Positions 1-7,540 of a DNA stretch of 38,718 nucleotides are shown one piece after another (positions within the stretch are counted from its first letter, which is position 1; the number at the start of each line of letters is the position of its first letter). The notes beneath the pieces were generated by a model, which saw only the letters and a list, made by a program, of their open reading frames with translations, had not been told where the DNA came from and did no database searches. The translations under genes were made by a program, and so were the position numbers. This DNA is from JBNRMW01 sp050309795 (GTDB lineage Bacteria; Bacillota_I; Bacilli_A; Erysipelotrichales; Erysipelotrichaceae). The DNA is taken from assembly GCA_050309795.1 (NCBI GenBank), contig JBNRMW010000001.1:1-38718 (forward strand), written 5' to 3'.

Positions 1-2
1 TT

Positions 3-245
3 TCTATTTTTGAATTTATGCAAGTTGTATTTGATTATGAAAAAGATTTTAAAATAAGACCATTAGTAGAAGATTCTACACTTGGTCTCATTTTCCATGA
101 TGAAAATTTTAATGACTTTATCAAAGAATGGAGTGAGATGAGAAAGAAACACTATAATGGGGAAATTTCTGATGAGGAATTTGACGATTGGAAATTGTCA
201 TATCCTAAGAAATCAAAATCCTTTAAAATAAAAAGAGGGAAGTAA
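3..245 (+). CDS. Small acidic ORF cut by the window edge, upstream of the FRG gene
   Basis: The frame is open to the left edge (codons S-I-F-E-F precede the first ATG at 18) and no ribosome site precedes that ATG, so this is probably the 3' part of a longer gene. The visible part is about 80 residues, acidic in the middle with a lysine-rich tail (KKSKSFKIKRGK). I do not recognise a family. It ends one base before the start of the FRG-domain gene, so the two are surely cotranscribed; the arrangement of a small acidic protein directly before a possible effector resembles a toxin-antitoxin or defence pair, but that is inference from context only. Composition is clearly more AT-rich than the genes from 1263 onward, suggesting acquired DNA. 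Confidence 0.55.
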   Translation, partial: SIFEFMQVVFDYEKDFKIRPLVEDSTLGLIFHDENFNDFIKEWSEMRKKHYNGEISDEEFDDWKLSYPKKSKSFKIKRGK

Positions 246-246
246 T

Positions 247-1086
247 ATGTCAATAAAAAATATTTCAGATTTTATTACTGAACTCAAAAAAATACCAGGC
301 CCACGCAAAACTGAACTTTTCTTTCGAGGACATTCAGATGTTGGTTTTGAACTTAAACCTAGTATCTATAGAAGCGAAAAACTAATTTCAAATGAAAATA
401 TAATAATTAAAGAGTTTATACTAAGGACACCAATAGATTTTTTGAATGAAAAAAGTGCTTTAGAAAAACTAGTAAAAATGCAACATTATGGTCTTCCTAC
501 ACGTTTATTAGATATTACTTCTAATCCGCTAGTAGCTCTTTATTTCGCCTGTAGTGGCAATGAAAACGAAGATGGGAGAGTTGTAGTTTTTAGAATTCCA
601 AATTCTCACATAAAATATTATGATAGTGATACTGTCAGTATCTTAGCAAATATAGCTAAAAGACCAATCTCTTTTAATATTAAAGGTATTCAAAATTTAG
701 ATATAGAAACATTCAATAAAGAAAATGAAATCAAGTATCTACTTCATGAAATAAAAGAAGAAAAAGCCTATTTCCAACCAATAATAGATCCAAAAGATAT
801 TGAACAAGTTGTTGCCGTAAAAGTAAAACAAAGTAATAATAGAATTATAAAACAAAGTGGTGCCTTTTTAATTTTCGGAATTAATGAAGAAAAAGGTGTT
901 TGTGCTTCAATTCCAGAAAAATGGATTGTTGAATTTACTTCTAAAAAAGAAAAAATTGATTTTACGATTGATAAGGATAGCAAAAATTCAATACTCAAAG
1001 AATTAGATACTTTAGGAATTAATGAGTCCATCTTGTTCCCAGAACTAGATAATCAAGCTCGTTATTTAAAAAATAAATATGGCTAA
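247..1086 (+). CDS. FRG-domain protein
   Basis: A 279-residue protein with an N-terminal FRG domain: the family signatures LFFRGHSD (about residues 25-32), then MQHYGLPTRLLD and NPLVALYFAC (about 78-105) are all present. The FRG family is named for its Phe-Arg-Gly motif; its biochemical role is not established, and members occur often in phage, defence and toxin-like contexts. The rest (120-279) has no domain I recognise. A GAGGGA ribosome site lies before the ATG, and the gene starts one base after the preceding small ORF. No signal peptide or membrane segment is seen, so it should be cytosolic. It converges on guaA, separated by a bidirectional hairpin terminator. Its AT-rich composition and position at the guaA 3' end suggest an accessory island. 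Confidence 0.8.
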   Translation: MSIKNISDFITELKKIPGPRKTELFFRGHSDVGFELKPSIYRSEKLISNENIIIKEFILRTPIDFLNEKSALEKLVKMQHYGLPTRLLDITSNPLVALYFACSGNENEDGRVVVFRIPNSHIKYYDSDTVSILANIAKRPISFNIKGIQNLDIETFNKENEIKYLLHEIKEEKAYFQPIIDPKDIEQVVAVKVKQSNNRIIKQSGAFLIFGINEEKGVCASIPEKWIVEFTSKKEKIDFTIDKDSKNSILKELDTLGINESILFPELDNQARYLKNKYG

Positions 1087-1092
1087 AAAAAT

Positions 1093-1124
1093 AGACCATA
1101 GCATTATATGATGTGCTACGGTCT
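1093..1124. terminator. Bidirectional hairpin terminator after FRG gene / guaA side
   Basis: An 11-bp stem (AGACCATAGCA with TGCTACGGTCT, one A-C mismatch) has T-runs on both sides: ATTTTTTATT on the plus strand and TATTTTTTTAG on the minus strand. It can end transcripts from the FRG gene and from guaA with its downstream remnant. Confidence 0.7.
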
Positions 1125-1130
1125 CATTTT

Positions 1131-1262
1131 TTATTCATTTTTAAGCCACTCGGGAACATTCCCAGCATTATTCTTTTTAACTTTTTTACCCAATTTTGTC
1201 CCGGTTGGACTTTTCAAACGGCTAAAACCCTTGATTTTATGCCATTTCTCTCTTCCTTGGTC
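1131..1262 (-). pseudogene. 43-codon open remnant in frame behind the guaA stop
   Basis: Directly after the guaA stop codon, and in the same frame, 43 sense codons follow before a TAA that abuts the terminator at 1093-1124. The translation is lysine-rich and protein-like (contains GFSRLKSPTGTKL and ends NVPEWLKNE). It has no ATG and no ribosome site, so it looks like the 3' end of a gene that lost its start, ending with its own terminator. I cannot name the family; the tail is only loosely reminiscent of phage replication proteins. Because the guaA 3' end is a known integration hotspot, this may be the inner edge of an inserted or partly deleted element. It could also be chance: an open stretch of this length is not rare. 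Confidence 0.35.
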
Positions 1263-2216
1263 TTATTCCCATTCTATGCTTGCTGGAGGTTTCGAAGTTA
1301 TATCATACACAACTCGATTAATACCTTCCACTTCAGCAACAATTCGTTGGGAAGTATTTTCAAGAACTTCATATGGAATCCGAGCAAACTCTGCTGACAA
1401 ACCATCACTAGAATGAACCGCGCGTAAAGCTATCGTATATTCATAGGTTCGAGCACCTTCTTTAACACCGACCGTTTTATTATCGGTCAGCACCGTAAAA
1501 TACTGCCAGATTGTCCGGTGAAGATTCGCCTTCTTAAGTTCATCTCTAAAAATATAATCACTTTCTTGTACCAGCTTGATTTTCTCTGGAGTAATATCTC
1601 CAATAATACGGATAGCAATCCCTGGTCCTGGAAATGGCGGCCTAAAAATTAAATCATGGGAAATTCCAAGTTCTAAACCTAGTTCCCGAACTTCGTATTT
1701 ATATAATGAAACCAACGGTTCTAGGAGCTTAAAGGGTAAACTCTCTGGTAAACCACCAACATTATGGTGTGATTTGACATGTTTATGTCCTTCTTTACCG
1801 GATTCCATGATATCAGCTTTAATCGTTCCCTGTGCTAACCATTTAACATTATCTACTTTTAAGGCCACTTCCTTGAACTCTTCAATGAATTGATGACCAA
1901 TAATCTTTCGTTTTTCTTCCGGATCGCTTACTTGTGCTAATCGATCCAAAAAACGCTCACTGGCATCAACATAAACAAAGTTCATATCCGGATCGTTTTG
2001 AAAGGTACTCAGGACTTGGTCAACTTCACCCTTGCGAAGTAATCCATGGTTAACAAAAATAGCTGTCAATTGTTTTCCAATAGCTAACTTCAACAATTGG
2101 GCAACAACCGTAGAATCAACACCACCGGACAAACCAAGCACAACATGATCGCCTTTGACGGTTGTGCGAATGGCTTCAATTTGCTCATTAATCCAATTTT
2201 GATATTTATTAATCAT
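1263..2216 (-). CDS. guaA: GMP synthase, ATP-pyrophosphatase subunit (no glutaminase domain)
   Basis: This encodes the XMP-to-GMP amination half of GMP synthase, the last step of GMP formation. The 317 residues hold the ATP-pyrophosphatase domain with P-loop SGGVDS (30-35), the HGLLRKGE and LAQGTIKADI motifs, and the C-terminal dimerisation domain with FPGPG and the family ending KPPASIEWE. The N-terminal class-I glutamine amidotransferase domain of the usual 510-residue bacterial enzyme is absent; upstream sequence is guaB, so it is not simply split by a frameshift. This is the layout of two-subunit enzymes, where a separate glutaminase supplies ammonia; no such partner is visible here. I chose the ATG at 2216, whose ATGATTAA overlaps the guaB stop, rather than an upstream ATG lying inside guaB. 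Operon guaB-guaA, translationally coupled. Confidence 0.9.
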   Translation of the reverse strand: MINKYQNWINEQIEAIRTTVKGDHVVLGLSGGVDSTVVAQLLKLAIGKQLTAIFVNHGLLRKGEVDQVLSTFQNDPDMNFVYVDASERFLDRLAQVSDPEEKRKIIGHQFIEEFKEVALKVDNVKWLAQGTIKADIMESGKEGHKHVKSHHNVGGLPESLPFKLLEPLVSLYKYEVRELGLELGISHDLIFRPPFPGPGIAIRIIGDITPEKIKLVQESDYIFRDELKKANLHRTIWQYFTVLTDNKTVGVKEGARTYEYTIALRAVHSSDGLSAEFARIPYEVLENTSQRIVAEVEGINRVVYDITSKPPASIEWE

Positions 2217-3351
2217 AATAATTGGGTGCTCTCTTAATATTCTTAACATCATGTGGATGGCTTTCATTCAATCCGTTATTAGTGATTACCACAAACTTAG
2301 CATTGTCATGGAGTTCTTTAATATTCGCACAACCACAATACCCTAAGCCCGAACGAAGTCCACCCATTAATTGATAAACAACCTCACGTAGTGGTCCCTT
2401 ATAATTCACCGTTGCTTCGATACCCTCGGGAACTAATTTACTTAATTCCTGAATACCCCCTTGGAAATAACGGTCACTAGAACCTCGTTGCATGGCAATT
2501 AATGATCCCATTCCCACATAAGATTTCACTTTTTGACCATAAACTTCCATGACCCCTCCGGGTGTTTCTTCAGTGCCTGCGAAAAGTCCACCCAACATCA
2601 CACAGTGAGCGCCAGCTGCCAACGCTTTAACGATATCGCCTGATTGTTTAATTCCCCCATCAGCAACGACACCTACCTTATATTGATTAGCGATTTGAAC
2701 GACATCATTGATTGCAGTCAATTGTGGAACACCAACTCCGGAAATAACTCTCGTCGTACATATTGATCCTGGACCAACACCAACTTTTACACAGGTAGCT
2801 CCAGCGTATATTAAATCCGTAGCTCCTGCTGCTGAAATAATATTACCTGCCATAATATCTAAATCCGGATAGTTATCCCGAACTTTACGAACCGACTGAA
2901 TCACCCCAAGCGAATGGCCGTGCGCAGAATCTAAAGCCACAATATCAACGCCCACATTGACCAAAGCATCCACACGCTCTATTAAATCATCACTCACACC
3001 AATAGCTGCCCCGACTAGTAAACGATTCCTCGAATCCAGCGCGGCTGAAGGATATTTTACCAAATCCACTAACTGAGTTTTAACCTCTGAAACTTGTTGA
3101 GCTTGTTGTTGGATACTCATGTTTTTATGAATAATTCCTAAACCACCCAATAATGCCAATCCAATCGCCATCGGCGACTCTGTAACGGTATCCATGGCTG
3201 CTGACAACAATGGTACATTCAAAGTAATTTTTTCCGTAAGACGTGTTGAAATATCTACTTGTTTTGGCATAACCTCAGAGTACGCTGGAACTAATAATAC
3301 ATCGTCAAAGGTATAGCCTTGTTTTAATATTTTGCCGTTCATCATATCCAT
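2209..3351 (-). CDS. guaB: IMP dehydrogenase without CBS (Bateman) domains
   Basis: IMP dehydrogenase oxidises IMP to XMP with NAD+, the committed step of guanine nucleotide synthesis. The 380-residue chain has the N-terminal YTFDDVLL motif, the barrel, the catalytic loop GPGSICTTR with Cys198, the GGLFAG phosphate loop and the flap Arg-Tyr in SSDRYFQGG. The usual bacterial enzyme is about 490 residues; here the two CBS domains are replaced by a short linker (about residues 92-110) joining HKNMS...VSEVK directly to RLLVGAA. CBS-free forms are known in Borrelia and Cryptosporidium and remain catalytically active, so this one is probably not under the usual adenine/guanine nucleotide control through the Bateman module. 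Start supported by AGGAGG nine bases before ATG. First gene of guaB-guaA, divergent from the HAD gene at 3437. Confidence 0.93.
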   Translation of the reverse strand: MDMMNGKILKQGYTFDDVLLVPAYSEVMPKQVDISTRLTEKITLNVPLLSAAMDTVTESPMAIGLALLGGLGIIHKNMSIQQQAQQVSEVKTQLVDLVKYPSAALDSRNRLLVGAAIGVSDDLIERVDALVNVGVDIVALDSAHGHSLGVIQSVRKVRDNYPDLDIMAGNIISAAGATDLIYAGATCVKVGVGPGSICTTRVISGVGVPQLTAINDVVQIANQYKVGVVADGGIKQSGDIVKALAAGAHCVMLGGLFAGTEETPGGVMEVYGQKVKSYVGMGSLIAMQRGSSDRYFQGGIQELSKLVPEGIEATVNYKGPLREVVYQLMGGLRSGLGYCGCANIKELHDNAKFVVITNNGLNESHPHDVKNIKRAPNYYD

Positions 3352-3412
3352 CTACAATATCCTCCTAATATTTAGGTTAGTCTAGCATAAAACCAACGAC
3401 CACTTCAAGATG

Positions 3413-3421
3413 TGCTATACT
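3413..3421 (+). promoter_or_regulatory. Extended -10 promoter of the HAD phosphatase gene
   Basis: TGCTATACT is an extended -10 element; no good -35 is seen. Transcription would begin near 3428, only about nine bases before the ATG at 3437. Confidence 0.45.
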
Positions 3422-3436
3422 ACATCCGGTGATAAA

Positions 3437-4234
3437 ATGAAAGAAATAAAATTAGTCGCCTTCGATATCGATGGTACCTTAGTTGCTCGCGGCCAACAAA
3501 CCGTGAGTGAAAAAACGAAAATTGCGATTGAAAAACTCAAAGCCAAAAACATAAAAGTATTGGTAGCTACAGGTAGAATTCCAACCTTGATTCAAGACAG
3601 CATCCACAAAGTCTTAGCTCCCGATTTCTATGTAACCATCAATGGCCAATTAGTAGTGGATAAAAACTTTGATATTGTTACCCATAGACCACTTGATGCT
3701 AATGAAGTACAACACTTAATTAACTACAGTCGAAAACATCAAATCAATATGGGGTTAAAATGGGAAAAAGGCATGCGCGTCGTAACCAATTTTAATGAAT
3801 TTGCGAAAGTTTACGTAGAACACGATCACGATAAGCTCAAATATTTAAGTGACCATACACAAAATGATAAATTTGATCTAAGACATATTTACGGAGTATT
3901 CTTCATCGGTTCCGTCGACAAAGTTTTAGCCTTGCAACCACAATTAAAGACCCTTGTCCTAAGTCATGCTTTTGATGAAGCCTATGAACTCTTTGATCCA
4001 ACCGTCTCCAAATCTAGAGGAATCGAAGACACACTAAGCCACTACAACCTAACTTGGGAAAATGTCATCAGTTTCGGTGATGCACATAACGATATCGATA
4101 TGCTCAAAAAATCCAAAATAGGCATCGCCATGGGAAATGCCACCGAAGAAGTTAAAAGCATTGCTGATTACACAACCCTATCCGTTGAAGAAGACGGGGT
4201 ATATACCACCCTCAAACAACTAAAACTAATATAA
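3437..4234 (+). CDS. Cof-type HAD-superfamily phosphatase
   Basis: A 265-residue haloacid dehalogenase-type hydrolase of the Cof/YidA subfamily: motif I FDIDGTL near the N-terminus supplies the nucleophilic Asp and acid/base Asp, motif II is the Thr in LVATGR, and motif III/IV is SFGDAHNDIDML. A large C2-type cap (about 85-185) sits between them. Relatives dephosphorylate sugar phosphates, flavin mononucleotide or pyridoxal phosphate; the substrate cannot be told from sequence. The frame is open farther upstream, but the ATG at 3437, with a GGTGA ribosome site and the family-like start MKEIKLVAFD, is the better start. It stands alone, divergent from guaB and convergent with the pyrophosphatase-like gene. 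Confidence 0.88.
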   Translation: MKEIKLVAFDIDGTLVARGQQTVSEKTKIAIEKLKAKNIKVLVATGRIPTLIQDSIHKVLAPDFYVTINGQLVVDKNFDIVTHRPLDANEVQHLINYSRKHQINMGLKWEKGMRVVTNFNEFAKVYVEHDHDKLKYLSDHTQNDKFDLRHIYGVFFIGSVDKVLALQPQLKTLVLSHAFDEAYELFDPTVSKSRGIEDTLSHYNLTWENVISFGDAHNDIDMLKKSKIGIAMGNATEEVKSIADYTTLSVEEDGVYTTLKQLKLI

Positions 4235-4237
4235 AAA

Positions 4238-4261
4238 AATAGCGGTCATTTGATCGCTATT
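4238..4261 (-). terminator. Terminator of the pyrophosphatase-like gene
   Basis: A stem AATAGCG/CGCTATT, extendable inward by G-T and TCA/TGA pairs, is followed on the minus strand by ATTTTTTTAT. It contains the last codons of the minus-strand gene ending at 4257. The plus-strand tail is poor, so it probably acts mainly on the minus strand. Confidence 0.6.
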
Positions 4262-4658
4262 CTACATTTGTCCATAATGGAACTTCCCTACTCCGCCTGA
4301 CTAAGATTGTTTTTTGAAAAGCGGTTTGATTTAAAAACTCTAAGATCTTCATGACTTCATCATCATTGCATCCAGATAATAATTTAACATCTAATTCTTT
4401 AACTAAAATATCCGCACATACAACAATCGCATCAACCGTCTTATTTGGTTCTGTTCCAACAAAAACGCCAATACGTTTCACCTTTTCATCAACATCGGGA
4501 TCAATCAAATATCCATACTTAACAGGATAGACTAAATTTTGATAATCCGGGTGAACACCACCAATCTCCCGTTTTAATTGAAAGTCCATCGATACCATTA
4601 AGGCATCAATCTTTTGCCAAAAAAAGGCATTATTTTCTAAATGTACCATCTCTTCCAT
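4257..4658 (-). CDS. Inorganic pyrophosphatase-like protein
   Basis: A 133-residue protein resembling the short Firmicutes proteins annotated as inorganic pyrophosphatase: a central stretch HPDYQNLVYPVKYGYL, then a VDAIVVCADIL strand and a KLLSGCNDDEVMKIL segment typical of this small family. It is much shorter than family I pyrophosphatase (about 170-180 residues) and does not show the complete set of metal-binding aspartates, so hydrolysis of pyrophosphate is unproven. Conservation of the YPxxYGYL element is what supports the assignment. Start at 4658 has AGGAAGG seven bases upstream, and a strong promoter (4673-4701) lies immediately before it. It is a single-gene unit convergent with the HAD gene. 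Confidence 0.65.
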   Translation of the reverse strand: MEEMVHLENNAFFWQKIDALMVSMDFQLKREIGGVHPDYQNLVYPVKYGYLIDPDVDEKVKRIGVFVGTEPNKTVDAIVVCADILVKELDVKLLSGCNDDEVMKILEFLNQTAFQKTILVRRSREVPLWTNVE

Positions 4659-4672
4659 CCTTCTACCTTCCT

Positions 4673-4701
4673 ATTATAGTCGACTTGTAACTAAATGTAA
4701 A
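4673..4701 (-). promoter_or_regulatory. Promoter of the pyrophosphatase-like gene
   Basis: On the minus strand TTTACA (-35) and TATAAT (-10) are separated by 17 bp, with the expected start about eight bases before the ATG at 4658. Confidence 0.65.
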
Positions 4702-4752
4702 CATTTTATTGCTATTTTCAACTATATACAATTTGTTTCAATTTCATATTCA

Positions 4753-4781
4753 TTGAAACAACAAAAAGTCTTTGCTAAAAT
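4753..4781 (+). promoter_or_regulatory. Promoter of mscL
   Basis: TTGAAA, a 17-bp spacer ending TTGC, and TAAAAT form a sigma-A-type promoter about 30 bases before the mscL ATG; the TGC before the -10 adds an extended -10. Confidence 0.65.
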
Positions 4782-4810
4782 ATTTGCATAATTAAATAGG
4801 AGAAAAATAA

Positions 4811-5191
4811 ATGAAAAAAATGATTGATGAATTCAAAGAATTTATTGCGACAGGAAACGCCCTAGACCTCGCCATTGGCGTCGTATTTGGTGGAGCCTTT
4901 GGCGCCATCGTAAACTCCATGGTTGACGATATCTTAATGCCTTTAGTCGGTCTCATCTTAGGGGGAACCGATATCTCAGGCTGGCATTTTATGGTTGGAA
5001 CCGCCGTTGTCCGCTATGGAGCCTTTATACAAGCGATTGTCAACTTCCTAATCATCGCCTTCTTTTTATTCTTAATTGTCAAAACAGTCAACATTATGCG
5101 CAAGAAAGAAGAAGTGGTCACAGAAGAACCACCAAAACCTGAAGACATCGTTCTGTTAGAACAAATTCGTGATCTCTTAGAAAAAAAATAG
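4811..5191 (+). CDS. mscL: Large-conductance mechanosensitive channel MscL
   Basis: MscL opens under membrane tension to release solutes during hypo-osmotic shock. The 126-residue length and pattern fit the family: amphipathic N-terminus (MKKMIDEFKEFI), TM1 with the gate sequence LAIGVVFGGAFGAIVNSMV (about 19-38), a periplasm-side loop (external in a Gram-positive cell), TM2 at about 74-95, and a charged cytoplasmic C-terminal helix ending LLEQIRDLLEKK. TAGGAGA ribosome site precedes ATG. It is monocistronic with its own promoter and a terminator that includes its stop codon; convergent with the FemABX gene. Confidence 0.96.
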   Translation: MKKMIDEFKEFIATGNALDLAIGVVFGGAFGAIVNSMVDDILMPLVGLILGGTDISGWHFMVGTAVVRYGAFIQAIVNFLIIAFFLFLIVKTVNIMRKKEEVVTEEPPKPEDIVLLEQIRDLLEKK

Positions 5192-5211
5192 TGAATGTCA
5201 CTATTTTTTTT
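5187..5211. terminator. Bidirectional terminator between mscL and femX
   Basis: Perfect 8-bp stem AATAGTGA/TCACTATT with a 3-base loop, flanked by T-runs on both strands. It includes the mscL stop codon and touches the end of the convergent FemABX gene at 5210. Confidence 0.8.
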
Positions 5212-6421
5212 ATCTTCTTCTTTGTTCTCTAATCTTCCAAGCCAATCTAAATAAAGGATAAAGAGGAGAAACTGGAATATCAAACTCACCAATATACTCA
5301 TGAATATGAGGGTTAAAATTATTCTTAAATTCCGTCAAACCATCATCTAAGGTTCCTTCAATACCCCCCATGTTATTATAAAGTGCTCCTTCAGCAAAAC
5401 CTAATTTAATCATCTCAACATATAGCTTATATTGAGGCATATATTTTTTAAACTGAATATCAAAGCCTGCATATAAATGCTCTAGTGTATTTCCAAATTT
5501 GATTGATAACATCCCTGATAATATTTTTGTAGATGGAGATTCTGTTAAATATGGTGTTATTTCTTCCATTAAATTTAGTAACGAAGCTTCTCTTTCTTCA
5601 AGTTTGAACTTCTTTTTTGGGGAATTATCACCAACTTTAGCTAAATCATCCTGTACTTTTTCTAAATCAGTTTTGTATTCTTGATAGTTTCGATTTAAAT
5701 CCACTTCAGCAAAAGATAGGTATGCATCCTCACCGTAGGTTGTGAGTAAAAGCTTATGATAATCTTTATCTCTTAGTGTAATATCTTTGCGGCTTTCTGT
5801 TAAAGATAAAATTTCAATAAATTTATCAAGATCTTCTACATTACCTCTCCTAATAGCAACATTCTTTTTGTCTGCATCTTTTATAAATCTCTTAGTACGT
5901 CGAGGTAGATCCTGCTCAAATGTATCACTGTAATTAGTTATAGCAACAAATCTCGGTTGGAAAGATTCATGCATCATAAGTGTAAAACCTAAGTGTTTTG
6001 CACCAGCTTCTTTAAAAGAGTTAATTACCTGCACCCCTGATTCTAACGGTTTTGCTGATTCCTTTTCCTCCGGTTTGAAAATCCTGTACGAAATATTAGG
6101 ATCCATCTTTACAAATAAACACTTTTCTTTTTTTGCAATTCCCTTTAAACCTGCCAGCATTGCTTTTAAATAGCTTAAGTTACCAAAATCAATCAATGGC
6201 CCTCTAGGAACATATGCAAACTTGAAGCCTAAAGGTAGTGGTCGTATTAATAATAATGCAACACCGACAAGCTTGTCATTTTCATAAAGTCCAGTATGAT
6301 ATGGAATCCAATTATATTTGATATCCGCCCATTTTGCGCTTTGATTAACAGAAGCCTGCTCGTGTTGTTGAGCAAATTCATCAAACTCATCTCTAGTAAT
6401 TGTTTCTTCAAATCTTAACAT
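5210..6421 (-). CDS. FemABX-family peptidoglycan bridge aminoacyltransferase
   Basis: Proteins of this family attach amino acids from aminoacyl-tRNA to the third residue of the lipid II stem peptide, at the inner membrane face, to build interpeptide bridges. The 403 residues show the two tandem GNAT-like domains of FemX/MurM/FemA, including the RGPLIDFG and MDPNI elements in domain 1, the LPRRTKRFIKDADKKNV tRNA/lipid II region, an inserted helical, charged coiled-coil arm (about 245-290) and the closing NNMGGIEGTLDDGL segment with a lone C-terminal region. Which amino acid is added cannot be read from sequence. AGGAG lies seven bases before the ATG. Monocistronic; its presence together with sortase fits a Gram-positive wall with cross-bridges. 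Confidence 0.9.
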   Translation of the reverse strand: MLRFEETITRDEFDEFAQQHEQASVNQSAKWADIKYNWIPYHTGLYENDKLVGVALLLIRPLPLGFKFAYVPRGPLIDFGNLSYLKAMLAGLKGIAKKEKCLFVKMDPNISYRIFKPEEKESAKPLESGVQVINSFKEAGAKHLGFTLMMHESFQPRFVAITNYSDTFEQDLPRRTKRFIKDADKKNVAIRRGNVEDLDKFIEILSLTESRKDITLRDKDYHKLLLTTYGEDAYLSFAEVDLNRNYQEYKTDLEKVQDDLAKVGDNSPKKKFKLEEREASLLNLMEEITPYLTESPSTKILSGMLSIKFGNTLEHLYAGFDIQFKKYMPQYKLYVEMIKLGFAEGALYNNMGGIEGTLDDGLTEFKNNFNPHIHEYIGEFDIPVSPLYPLFRLAWKIREQRRR

Positions 6422-6473
6422 TTTATCACTCCTGCACCGACCTATTATAGCATATCAAAAATCAAACATCGCT

Positions 6474-7418
6474 CTATTTCAAGCGACTCATCGCTTCGGT
6501 GTAGACTTCACGTAACGTTTGGGCCGAGAAATCTAATTTGTTTTTTTCTGATTCATTTAAATTAAGCTCAACAATCGATGCAATACCTTGTCGATTTATA
6601 ATAGCTGGAACTCCTAAGTATATATTATATAAACCATACTCCCCATTTAAATAAACCGATAATGGTAAAATATTCGATTCATCATTGAAAATAGCTTGTG
6701 TAATACGAGCCAATGCTGCAGCAACCCCATAATAAGTTGCTTTCTTTTTTTCAATGATAATTTTTGCAGCATCACGAACCTCAAAGAAAAGATTAACAAG
6801 CGTTTCATTATCAAAAGCTGGGTGTAGTTTAACCCACTCAAAAATAGAAAGACCACCAATATTGGTATGCGACCAAACTGGAAACTCTGTATCTCCATGT
6901 TCACCCATAATATAACCATGGACACTGCGCGGATCAACACCAACATGGTTCCCTAAGACGTACCTAAAACGAGCACTATCCAAGCTCGTACCCGAACCGA
7001 TAACTCGAGTTGGCGGAAGACCAGAAAATTCTAACGTTGCTTGAGTAAGAATATCCACCGGATTACTGGCAATTAAGAAAATTCCATCAAACCCAGACTC
7101 CATGACTTGTCCAACAATATCTCTAAAAATAGTTAAGTTTTTATGCACCAAATCGAGGCGTGTTTCTCCTGGTTTTTGAGCAGCTCCAGCGGTGATAACG
7201 ACTAAATCAGCGTAACGACAATCAGCATACGTAGCCGCATAAATACGTTTAGGTGCAGTATAGGCCAAAGCATGAGACAAATCCATCGCATCTCCAACGG
7301 CTTTTTGGTGGTCAATATCAATAATCCCTACTTCCTGACCAATATTTAACGTCACCAAAGCAAAAGCGTAACTTGAGCCGACCGCTCCATCACCGATAAT
7401 AATAATTCGATTAGACAT
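6474..7418 (-). CDS. ldh: L-lactate dehydrogenase
   Basis: Reduces pyruvate to L-lactate with NADH, regenerating NAD+ in fermentation. The 314 residues carry the Rossmann motif GDGAVGSSYA near the N-terminus, the Asp of the NAD-selecting strand (GIIDID), the substrate loop, the NPVDILT strand and the catalytic-His signature MGEHGDTEFPVWSH. An ATG eight codons upstream at 7442 is in frame, but the ATG at 7418 has AGGAGG seven bases before it and gives the usual family N-terminus, so I use it. A malate dehydrogenase is less likely given length and the GEHGDT context. Monocistronic, divergent from sortase. Confidence 0.93.
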   Translation of the reverse strand: MSNRIIIIGDGAVGSSYAFALVTLNIGQEVGIIDIDHQKAVGDAMDLSHALAYTAPKRIYAATYADCRYADLVVITAGAAQKPGETRLDLVHKNLTIFRDIVGQVMESGFDGIFLIASNPVDILTQATLEFSGLPPTRVIGSGTSLDSARFRYVLGNHVGVDPRSVHGYIMGEHGDTEFPVWSHTNIGGLSIFEWVKLHPAFDNETLVNLFFEVRDAAKIIIEKKKATYYGVAAALARITQAIFNDESNILPLSVYLNGEYGLYNIYLGVPAIINRQGIASIVELNLNESEKNKLDFSAQTLREVYTEAMSRLK

Positions 7419-7525
7419 TGGACATCCTCCTATCCCTTTCATTATAAAACGGATTTGGCATACTTCAAGAAATACGACTCAACGAAATAACGAATGGTTA
7501 AAGGATATACAAAAATCATCGAATA

Positions 7526-7534
7526 TGATAAAAT
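7526..7534 (+). promoter_or_regulatory. Extended -10 promoter just before the sortase start
   Basis: TGATAAAAT forms an extended -10 whose expected start point falls at about 7541, the A of the sortase ATG. No convincing -35 or ribosome site is seen near the gene. Confidence 0.4.
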
Positions 7535-7540
7535 TGAGCC

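Noticed and set aside
1108..1416. Two overlapping plus-strand ORFs across the guaA end
   Set aside because: They are frame shadows of guaA and the remnant behind it, with no ribosome site and hydrophobic low-complexity translation.
1263..3351. Short guaA as a frameshifted full-length gene
   Set aside because: The sequence upstream of the ATP-pyrophosphatase domain is the intact guaB 3' end with a coupled start, so no hidden glutaminase domain is present.
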